A stretch of DNA of 64,000 bases from Verticillium longisporum (lineage: Eukaryota > Ascomycota > Sordariomycetes > Glomerellales > Plectosphaerellaceae), in assembly GCA_019188255.1 (NCBI GenBank), contig JAETXT010000004.1, positions 4,464,001-4,528,000 on the forward strand, in the 5' to 3' direction. Both the position numbers and the translations under genes were made by a program. The notes under the pieces were generated by a model. The model saw only the letters and a list, made by a program, of their open reading frames with translations. It made no database searches and had not been told where the DNA came from. Shown piece after piece: positions 54,601-64,000 of this stretch (the first letter of the stretch is position 1; every line of letters starts with the position of its first letter).

Positions 54601-56234
54601 CCCCTGCGGCCAGGACAGCGAGGACGTGGTAGGATGTCTTAGGTGGGGATGGGCTGAGTATGGACAAGCAGGTTCAGGCGTGGCTGGCAACCTAATTTGA
54701 GATTGAGCTTCTCGCCTTTCACCCCCGCGTTCGTGATGGACCGTCGCTCCATGATTGGTCGGGTGATTCGACAGTGATGAACTTTTGATGAGCCAATGGC
54801 CAGCGATCTGTCATCGCATCACCCTGTGGCCCCCAAGTCGCACTCGTTGGTGCCAACGCGGACGGGATGGACACGACGGCAGACGACGTACTCACAGTCG
54901 TTGTCGGCTGTTGGACGCTTGAGCTACCCCGGGCCTTTGCCACACGACCTCAGGGTCAACCATCCTCCCACTTCGATGTCCGTCCTTTCGGCGCGCTCAG
55001 GCGATGCTCGCGAAAACGCTGTTGTTTGTCTCGACTTTGGTCCTTTCATGCTTAGTTCGCGTCATCCAGAAGAGCAGGCCTGAGTGGATTGCTATCGTGC
55101 TTCTTGGATTCATGACTCTCACACCCGTCGCCATCATCGCTATCCACTGCCATCGACGTCCGTATGCCATCTTTGCCGTACGGTATTTCACTAACGTCCT
55201 GCCAGCAAATACCGTACTGCCAGCCGGACGCGACCTTCACTTCACGCGATGAATGCACACGATGAACGCACACGATCAGAGGACAACTTCAATGCGCTGT
55301 GTAGGTATTGCATTCCTCCTGGGGTGCCATGCTACGACGCAGCGATCAATCTACCCGCGTGTCACTCTACACTACACTACTCGATCCGCACGTCAAGCGT
55401 CCAAACGGACCGGCCGATTCATCGCCACACCACTCTCTCGGGTCACGATATTCATTCAGTCGTACCGGCCCCGTCGTCGCGACGTAGGCGCCTGGGCAGA
55501 GTACCGCGACGAGGAAGCATAGCTCTCGCGTCGGCTGGACCGACGTGACCGCGGTTCTTCATATGGTCTGTCAAGGTCCGGCAGCAGAGTCTTGTCTTTG
55601 TCCAGACTAGCGTGCATCAGCCGCTGCTGTAACTAGATTGCCAATGTACTTACAACTTTGCCATTGCATAGGCAACAGCGAGCGCAACTGTCATCTTTCC
55701 CAGGGCCATGATGTGTTGAGTCCACGTATCTAGTCGTGATGCACGCCTTTCTTGCGTAAGCGTAAGCGTAGGCTAATTGTTTGTTGGCGAAGATGCGTTG
55801 GCGCATCAAGTGCTTTGGGAGTGATGGCGGGTGCGCTTATATGTGAACGTTGCGAGGCAGACACCAGCCTTCTAAATGCAACATCAGGCGCGGCCAAGGG
55901 ACCGGCGCTTTGTTGTCGCTTATCCTCCGTTGACGTCGTTCCAGTCACGAGCCATACCAAGATTTGTATCGAAAGTTGGTCGCTTGATGTGGGTTTCGGT
56001 CGATCAGATCGCGCTTGTGGGGCGAAATGCAATGTCACTGTTCAAACTTCGGATTGACGATCCTGTTGCGGCATGCGCCAACGGCTGGCCGGGGGCCTCT
56101 CTCTCACGACGGCACGTTCATCGCAGCCCATTTCTACCCATGTGTTCGTCGATACGGTATGTTTTGCAGCACAGCTTGGTTTGCACATCAGGCTTTCTCG
56201 TCCACTTCATCAGTGTTGTCCCATCGTAGGCGTC
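54601..56234. other. Intergenic; one possible small membrane-protein frame
   Basis: 1.6 kb. The frame at 55004-55252 (82 codons) has two hydrophobic stretches (LLFVSTLVLSCLVRVI and WIAIVLLGFMTLTPVAIIAI) but no other support. The rest shows nothing. Confidence 0.3.
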
Positions 56235-59192
56235 ATGACGGATTCTCTTGACCGATACGTGGTTGGCGTCGTCTGGATGCACCAGTCGCTGGTCCAACGT
56301 CCACTACCAGGGGATCCACATAATTGGACAAAGACTGAAGATCCTCGTGATGTCCAGAAGCTCGTCAACTATTTCAACGACGTCGGAGCAGACAGGGTTC
56401 GATTGCGTGTCGCCGAGTTCCAGGTTTGGGGCCGCATCGCGGGGAGGCCCTGGAGCAACTCACTGCGTCTTTACAGGTGTCCGAATCCGCCTTACGGGAG
56501 ACCGTTACCAACGGGAAGCATCTGCATCTACGTGGCGATTTTTCAATACAATGTTTCGGCAACGGGCATCTCCTGGACGTCGCAGCCACATGGTCTAACG
56601 ACGAATGCTGGCCCGTTCGTCTGCACTGCTTTGATCTCGGTCTGAAACCCACCCTCCTCCCTTGGTCGAGTGAGAACGATAATCTAATCAGTAACAGATC
56701 CTACCCATCTACGACAATACTATGAGAAACTAGCTAGCCAATCATGCCTGGGTCTTCCCCCTACTGATGGCGAGATTTGCCAGCATGTGTTGAAGTATTG
56801 GCACCTTGGGAAACCCCTTCTCCGCAAAGCCTGGGAGGCCCAGATCCGGACCAAGCCAAAACGCAAATGTTTGGCCGCTTTGTTTGGACACTGTGCTACA
56901 GTCGACGCATTGGTCAAGTTAGTTCCCTTCGAGGGTCTGTGGCCAGAGCTGAAGCTAGGTAACTGGCAGAAGATCAGTGCGGCCCGTTGCGACGAGATGG
57001 TGGCGATGTACCTCATTCGGATGCATCAAGTATGGGAAGAGATTCTCGGGGGCGGGACACACCTACCACCGCTCCTCGACCTGCAGTCCGTCAGGCTTCT
57101 CCAAGGCAGAGCACCATGCGCCAGCACTGACGACCGCGACTTTATTCAGCGAAAGATGAGCAACGGCGAGCTGTTCCGCCACGTCACAGACTCGGCAGAG
57201 AGAGATGTCCTTCTGGGAAACATTTTGAAGGTGCAAGGGATCATCTGCAGCTTCGAGTTGTTCGATGGGAACATGAAATTTATTTCCATCGGTGCTCAAA
57301 TCCTCAAGAGAATCTTCACGCTGTCCATGACTGACAAGGCCACCGAGCTAGCTGATCGCACCGAAACCAGCGTATCATACGATCCACCGCGGTGCTTCGG
57401 CGAGGTTCGAGCTGAGCATCCGACCCTGTACAGTTCGCTTCGCGAGCTCTGGGATGATTCGCGGTTGCCAGTCTCAGAATGCGAAGAAGGCGTTTTTACT
57501 CGCCTGACCGGTCCACCGTGCGCCGAGGCGGCCTTCCTGGGCTTAATCCTACCCACGCTACGACACTTTCCTCGATTGAGTCGCGAAGGCCCTCTTTCGA
57601 ACACGGGCAGCAATGCAATCGCGGCGCGCGTTGATGATGTCTATGTGCAATCGCTGTGCCGCCGCGCAGACATATTAGGCTTTCGCCACAGCATAATCGA
57701 CCAAAGTAGAGCCGTATCGCGACCCCAGTGGAGCGGCAGCATTATGGCAGTTGATCAACGGTCTATGAGTTTGCCGGTGGATTGGAGATACGGCAAGCCG
57801 TCTCTCGCGGCGCTGTTGGCCCTACAATGCGACGGGTTCTGGGCTGCTAACCCGCAAGTACGTTCTACAAACAGACATCTGACACCGTCCTTCGTCTTCC
57901 AAGACTTCATCACCTCCTTCTTCGGCACCTTACGATGGAATGTAGACGAGCGCGCACCGGCGATACACATAGGCCTAGACGGCCACGTACGTCACCGCAA
58001 TGTTGGACCACAACGTCATGACGGAAACCGTTCTCCCACTGTCAGCCATGATTCTGATGAAATACCAATCAGGTCTGCGCGCTCTTCATCTCATGACGTG
58101 GAGATGGCTGATTGCCCATCACCGTAGACAGCAAAAAGGGCATTCGAACACGGGCGCTCTTCGTCGCCCGAGATAGAGATTCGAGACGCACCACGACGTC
58201 GTCACAGGGACAAGAGACTTCGTTATTCTGATGTCAGAGGTGACGAGAAGGACCTGGCTGCTTGGAGGCTGTCTAAACACGCTAAACACGGGCGCTCTTC
58301 ATCGCCCGAGGTAGAGATTCGAGACGCACCACGACGTCGTCAGAGCAAGCGGCCGCGTGACAATTTGCAGAGACCCGGAATGCTGCCAGATCATTCCACA
58401 GTGAACAGTGATGCTCGACCCAACAACCTCGACGAAACCCATCCGCACATCATCATCGATGAGGGATCACCACGATCCATCTCGAGTCCGCTACGGTACA
58501 GAAACTCCGCATCGCGGAGCTCAGTGTCACCTCATAATCTCGCGTCTCCGGAATCAACGGACGAATGCACTGGTAAGGCGGTCGTTCGTCAGACCACCCC
58601 GCTTGCAGCTTCCGCGCGCGACCAAGTCAGGCGGCCACGCCTCCACTCTTCAGAAAGCACCGACACGGAAGGGAATGATTCGGCTGCTATTGAAATGGAA
58701 GAAATGGGTCAGAGGAGCGACGTAGCACATACAACGGACTACGACAAGGAAAACTCGCCGCGGTCCATCACCAGCCGGTCGGGTATCGCAGCCAGCCAAA
58801 GAGCACGAATTTGTCAGGTATGGATAGTCAAGAGCCAGATGGTGCAGAGCCATCCCCGACGCGCCCAAAGCCCGGAGACTGTAGCAGACCCCCGAGTGTC
58901 GGAGCACAGCAACCGGCCCCCAACCTCAGCAAGTGGTATGAGCATGAGCATGAGCATGAGCATTGATGACTCGGGGTCTTCTGAGCGTAGCCCACGGATT
59001 TCGGCGCGTTCTGTGGCTGATGGCAATGAAGCACAGGATCATGGCGACAACGATATCCAGCACCAGTTGTTGGAGGATTCCGAAACCGTGCCCTTGACTC
59101 CAAGTCTGAGGGGGGATTCATTGGATAGCGTGAATGGACAGACAGCTTCCATCATTGTCTATTCGGTCAACAATAGCCCACGCACACCGTAG
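56235..59192 (+). pseudogene. DUF3723-type protein, decayed
   Basis: Fragments in order: 56235 to about 56430 (VQKLVNYFNDVGADRVRLRV), about 56426-56690 (RGEALEQLTASLQVSESALR, CFGNGHLLDVAATW), then from about 56702 HLRQYYEKLA and TDGEICQHVLKYWHLGKPLL through KRKCLAALFGHCATVDALVK and RILGFRH-like segments to a TAG at 58125-58127. The same frame stays open after the TAG to 59192 as a disordered Ser/Arg-rich tail, so one CAG to TAG change splits it. Two frame switches lie upstream. The tail has a 58-bp direct repeat and MSMSMSMS. DUF3723 function is unknown; the family is recurrent among genes reported in fungal Starship elements. Confidence 0.75.
58147..58342 (+). repeat. 58-bp direct repeat in the DUF3723 tail
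   Basis: Copies at 58147-58204 and 58285-58342, 138 bp apart (46 codons, in frame), encoding HGRSSSPE(I/V)EIRDAPRRR. Two base differences are visible. Confidence 0.8.
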
Positions 59193-60735
59193 GAACAAAG
59201 CTTCCGGATACATCTACGGTCATCACGCATATGAAGCTCTCTATTGAATGCGTCAGTCGATAGTATAAAGACCGGTGTATCAGCGTCAGCTACGTAGGCC
59301 GCACCCGCACTCGAGTGAGAAATGCGTGCGGAAGACAGCGGAAATACGGCAAAACTCCACCAGGCCAATGCAGCAGCAGCCATCGCCGGAGCTTTGCTAC
59401 GGATAGCAATCATGCGAGTACCCTGCTGCATTCGTAATCTTGCTTCACGTAGCTTTCCGCTGCAGTGAACTCCCAGGTGCAGTCGGGCTGCCCAAACAAG
59501 GGTCACTTGCTAAACCACCTACTGGACAGCAATTCCTCAAACCGGCGAGACGAGATCATCCAATGCAATCGGGTCGTGGCGGGCGGTGTACGCCTCAATT
59601 GCCGACAGTCGCCGTGGCGGCCGTTGTCCTGTGTTGTACTGTCCGACCTCCGCCAGCCTTGCGAGCGCATCCCTATCAACGAAATATGTTTAGCAAGCGA
59701 GAGCACGGTCCCGCAATGACCAGTCTGAGCTCCCCGAGCTTTGAGCTTGGGTAAGCCATGGCAAACAGGCCAGCATTGTGGGTACCTAAGAGCCCATTCT
59801 TTCGTCTCTATAGGTGACACCAGTGACGTCGGAGCAAGGACCAAGCTTGAATCGGACGGACGGTGGAGGGAGGGGATGTTTTTAGGGAGTTGAATGTGGG
59901 TGCTGTGATCGTACCTCGCCATGTTGTCGTCCTTTCATCGTTTCTCGTAGTTCGGAAATTAGCTTGCTCCCTCCATCAATTGAAGAACACTTGGGATAGG
60001 TACGTTTGGAATCAATTTACCTCGTCTGCGTCATGGCATGAGTCTCTATACTCATACTTGCGTATGTTTGACTGATTTTACAGCACCAAGAACGACATAG
60101 CAGAACCAAGGACTGAGGCTCGAAGAGGAAGAAACGGGCATGAAGACGATTTTACTAGAGTGCGCAGCACTGGAGTGCGTAGATGATGACTCTGGGCCCG
60201 CTGCCATTCTTTTTCTTCGAACGACATATGACCTTGATGGCATGGTCGTCCCAGGAGCACCCGTCTCAACCGTCCCGGGATCTTCCAGCCGTTCTTGGAG
60301 CAGAGTCAAGCTGAGCAAGACGATCTTGCGAAGCGTGTTACTGTGGGAGGTCATGTCGTCTAGGCAGAAAAGAGTAGACATGGCCGACGGAAAATGACCA
60401 TGGCAGCTTCGAGGAAGTGCTTCAGGACTTTCTAGACAAGAACAAGCAAAGCAAGGCCCTTGCACAGATGGATAAGCTGTTTCCTGGCAAGCCTAAAGGA
60501 CTGGAACTCGTCATACCGACTTGAGAGGTCAACATCCGTTTTGGGCAGTTGATCCACGCCCAACAAGAGTGCACCTGGGGGGCTAGCGGCAATAAAAGCC
60601 GGCCGGTGTGCCCGCGAAAAGGGGCATCGTCTCACTTCCTCGTTCACTTTACTCATACTCCTCGTCACCATCCCTTCTCGCCACTTCACTCTCACTCATC
60701 GTCACTCAACATTTCTTTGAACCTGTCCTACTACA
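59193..60735. other. Intergenic, nothing recognised; right end is promoter-like
   Basis: 1.5 kb with short frames on both strands. The stretch before 60736 is pyrimidine-rich (CACTTCACTCTCACTC), as in fungal leaders. Confidence 0.45.
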
Positions 60736-62492
60736 ATGTCTTCGGAAAGGACGCCAGGCTTTCATGACCAAAACGACCAATTCTGTCCCCCTCGAGCTTC
60801 TTCAGAGGATACAGTCGATGCCACAACCGGTTCTCGCTACGAAAATGAGGGCAGTCGTGATGAACACACTTCGACCAACAGCATCCGTTCGAGCGAGCAC
60901 CAGGAGGTGTTTGTTTTAAAGCGCAAGCGACCCGGGCCAAACGGGTCAGACCGGTCATGCTCTCCGCGTGCGCAACATCGACGAGTGAACGGCATCTCGG
61001 GCCCATCACTGTCCTCGCAGCCCCGACCTCTCAGTACCGAGGTGACCGAAGGCTTCATGTCGATTACTACGCATCCGAGCCCCAACGCGAACAGCTCCAG
61101 GTCTTTACTAGATGAAAACAGTAAAGAAAGTCAAATCAATGACGGCGAATTGCAACCTCACTCCCTGAGGCCTGTGGCGGCCTGCCCCCGTCGCAGCTAT
61201 AGTATAGCGGCGATCCTCAAGGATGAATCAAGAGGTAGGAATACAGAACGACACGACCGGTCCCCAGACCAAAGAGCTCACTCACCCAAAGAGGATGGCA
61301 ATCATCTTGGACGTGGTCTTAGAGGCGGCCAAGTTGAAGACGCCTCTGGAGAGCCCCAAGCCAACGATAACTTGGAGTTTCTGCCAACGTCTATCTCTAC
61401 ACGCCAACATCCTTCACCATACTTAACTTCGAGCCCTATGAGCCACCCAGCGCAGTCTAACCAAGGATCCCACAGGTCCGATCACGGCCCTGCTCTATTG
61501 GCTGCGTCAGACGATCCTCCATGCTTTACTCTCTCTAGCGTCGTGGCGATTCCTCGGGATAAGCGGACGACGGTTGCCTGCAAACGTTGTCGTAGGAGGA
61601 AGGTTAGTCCATTCCATACGGCCGCTCGACGCCTGGTCCCTTTTCTACACGGCTTCTCTAACTTGAAGTTAGATTCGTTGTGAAGGGCTTCAGTCTGGGA
61701 GCGAACAGGCATGTAAGAGGTGCAGGAAAGCGAACATCGAGTGTATCTTTGAACCGGCGTCCTCCAACAGCTTGATAGCTATTACCCTTCATCCTTCCAA
61801 GTCTGCTGGAGAACTGCTTGGAAGAACTATGTACTGGCCAAGTGCGCAGCCGCTTCCGTTCAGCTCGAAGGTTCTTCGTCAAGATGCTCAACAGCCGCAT
61901 TCCTTGCGCAACGGGCCATCCTTGACTCCCGTAATCCCATACCCGCCGGCCCCTGATCGACCACTTGGCGATTCGATGCGCCAATCCCAAGAGTCCGACG
62001 AGGGAAGCAGAGGCTCTTCGCCATCACCGGGATCAACTGCTGCCGGTCAGTCCTTGCTGAGATCCCATACAACCTCAGACTCCCGTACGCATCAAACGTT
62101 TGTCTCACCCCGGTCTACAATTCATATCCTTCGCTCAGACTTGGAACTTTCTTAGGATCGACGACCTTGATAACGCCGCTTGTGGCACTGATGGGCCATC
62201 TTCTTGTCTTTATTGTCTGAAAACCATTGGCACAAAGAAAAACCTAGCGCGACACCTCCGTGAAGTCCATGGAGAGGGTGGGTTTGCTAGGAGTCGGTAC
62301 ATCTGTTCAGAGCCTGGATGCTCTCGCAGCCAACAAGAAAATGGGTTTCCACGGCTTGAGCAAGCCCGACAACATTACCGGAACAACCATTCTTCTGAAT
62401 CGCTCCCAAAACGCGAAAATGACGCAGGGCGGTACAAGAGCGGTGGAACCCGACCGGCGGCAGGGAGGATTGCAAGCCAGGACCAGTGTTAA
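60736..62492 (+). CDS. Transcription factor with Zn2Cys6 cluster and C2H2 fingers
   Basis: Proposed exons 60736-61602, 61673-62097 and 62156-62492, 542 aa. Intron 1 (70 nt, GTTAGT...CTAAC...TTAG) joins ACKRCRRRK to IRCEGLQSGSEQACKRC, completing a Zn(II)2Cys6 cluster near residues 282-315. Intron 2 (58 nt, GTTTGT...CTTAG) is less certain; it removes the stop at 62153 and reaches CLYCLKTIGTKKNLARHLRE and CSEPGCSRSQQENGF...H-x4-H, two C2H2 fingers. Total length is a multiple of three, supporting the model. The 280-residue N terminus is disordered, Ser/Arg-rich. The order (cluster before fingers, both internal) is unusual. No regulated genes can be inferred. Confidence 0.62.
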
Positions 62493-63419
62493 GGGGCCGA
62501 GATGAATACCAGGAGCAGCAACGCATCACAACTAGGATCGCTACAAAGACGGCGTCTTGCTTATTTCGGGGCGAGTAGGGACTAGATTTGGCCAGCCGAT
62601 CCCACTCGAGAGTCGGATGTGCGGCATCTGACGGCTTCTGAGCCGACCTTAGTCGAATCACCTGAATGGTACGTATGATGAGGCAGGCTAGCCACCACGA
62701 GAAATGTACACGCGAGAAGAGGTTTGTAGTACACGGAGGCTGGAGATGAAAACCATCACTCAATGGGGATTTCGCATATTGATGAGGAGTGAGAATTTCA
62801 TCCCTGGAGCCGGGCAGTTTTTTTTTTTGGGAATGGAACATGATATCTAGTCTATTCGCTAGCCTGCAAGGGCTGTGAACGTTCATCGCTAGCAAACCAT
62901 CCGTACCGGCAATACGCACTCCAGCGTCAGGGCACTCAAGCGTAAGGGCGGTCAGGTAGATTTCTGTGAACGAGTACGAGCGCCGGGAAAGGCTCATCCT
63001 CAGTATTAAATCCCGAATTGACTTTGCACTGTGAAGTCTTTTTGCGCATGCACCACATCCTACGCCGAGGCGCCCCAATCAGAAACAGAGCAACCAGTTT
63101 TAATGCTGAATCGAATAATGGGTCGTCATGTTCATATGGGAATAAGCTCGGTTCTGCTTAAATCTGGTTTCTAAATATTCCACAGCTTGACACTCGGCGA
63201 CCCCTTACTCGCAGCTATGGTGCGATTCTGGTCAGGTTCACCATGCATGCCCAAAACCAGGACGGAGTAGAAACGCAGTTGACATTCGCGACTCCGAAAT
63301 TGAATTCCAATGGGCGAGCCATCCTCACAGAAAGTATTTATTGAGGACCGCATCGGTCTCGTCACCAGTCGTGGCTCGTCCTTCTTCGGACAGGCGTACG
63401 AAACCCGAATGAAACTATG
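62493..63419. other. Intergenic, nothing recognised
   Basis: About 930 bp. A 263-codon minus-strand frame (62287-63078) overlaps the zinc-finger exon and has no motif. A T9 run lies near 62819. Confidence 0.4.
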
Positions 63420-63789
63420 GGCCACTTTCGCGCTTTGATTGGATGTCCTATCCTCTTTACCAGCAAGTATCCAGCGCCATATAAATGGGTCCGAATTCAG
63501 TAGAAGCAAAGGTCATATCGAAGACCTTCACGGCGAATGTGTTTTTGAGTATGACGACCCGAAACTCACGCACCTAGAGACTTCGCAGAGTGAACTCTCC
63601 GATGGAGAAGGCTTTACGACGTGGATTCCCCACAGAGATTGGAAAAGCGTCCACATCGTCAGTTGCGAGTGGCTAAAGGAGTGTCTCCGAGCCGGCAAAA
63701 GGATAGAAGAAGGCCAATACAGATTGAAGGTGCCTGCGCGGATGGAAGATCCTGAATACAACTACTTAACCCACCGCCGATTGAAATAG
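63420..63789 (+). pseudogene. BRCT gene D: decayed BRCT2 remnant
   Basis: 63420-63503 reads IGCPILFTSKYPAP before a TAG, matching the start of BRCT2 in genes B and C (GCVIAFTSS-P). In another frame 63439-63789 carries the domain end: WKSVHIVSCEWLKECLRAGK, RIEEGQYRL and a stop. The middle of the domain (LGG...THF) is missing or unrecognisable, and no BRCT1 is found upstream. It is probably a relic of the same gene family. Confidence 0.55.
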
Positions 63790-64000
63790 TCAAAGAAAAC
63801 GAAAACTTCCAGTCAAGGCTAGAAGCATACAAGTGAAACTTGCCGCTCGCTCCAGCAGCTTTTCATTCTTTCGTCCGCACCACCGTCCGAGCTCAGCGGG
63901 CTAGAGCGACTGAATCAGTTCGTATTGGTACCCAATTAGACCGATTGATTTCAACTCTGTCAAGGCTAGATGAATGCGATGTTCCACGGGTGTCTTTTGT

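Noticed and set aside
1..64000. The whole window as a Starship giant transposon
   Set aside because: Only a DUF3723 gene argues for it. No DUF3435 captain, terminal repeat or edge is visible here.

Overview
The window comes from a nuclear chromosome of a filamentous ascomycete. The evidence is short introns (47-177 nt) with GTAAGT/GTATGT donors and CTAAC or CTGAC branch sites, a dispersed 5S rRNA gene, HET-domain, Zn2Cys6 and DUF3723-type genes, and a retroelement saturated with RIP (repeat-induced point) mutations. I cannot name the species.

Layout. 1-6370 is the 5' part of a chromovirus-type Gypsy element, RIP-mutated until CpA and TpG have almost vanished. 6371-18254 is ordinary gene space: a HET gene divergent from a four-helix membrane-protein gene, a 5S rRNA gene, a frameshifted DEDDh exonuclease, a secreted beta-propeller protein and a five-exon short-chain dehydrogenase. 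18255-25352 is a second, un-RIPped copy of the same Gypsy element. It carries an extra five-exon gene on the strand opposite gag-pol. 25353-43730 is an accessory region built around tandem-BRCT genes; one has been hit by two Copia elements lying head to head (27812-39519). 43731-60735 is a GC-rich stretch of poorly conserved genes: F-box/ankyrin, C2H2 zinc finger, a Ser/Thr-rich secreted protein, low-complexity proteins and a broken DUF3723 gene. 60736-64000 holds a Zn2Cys6/C2H2 transcription factor and a decayed BRCT gene.

Main observations. (1) The Gypsy element has a built-in antisense gene with spliceosomal introns, present in both copies. (2) The 5-bp flanks of the two Copia elements do not match as they stand, but match perfectly if the 75-bp spacer is turned round, so recombination between the inverted copies has flipped it. 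(3) One Copia copy lacks exactly a 131-bp GT...CTGAC...AAG segment present in the other, as if copied from spliced RNA. (4) At least four related double-BRCT genes lie in this window and nowhere do I see another function attached to them. (5) Many frames are broken by one missing base, often in a G/C run. The Copia twins differ by the same kind of event, so assembly homopolymer error must be excluded before genes are called dead.

Limits: all family names come from reading motifs by eye. No database search was run, and exon boundaries are inferred from splice consensus and frame only.
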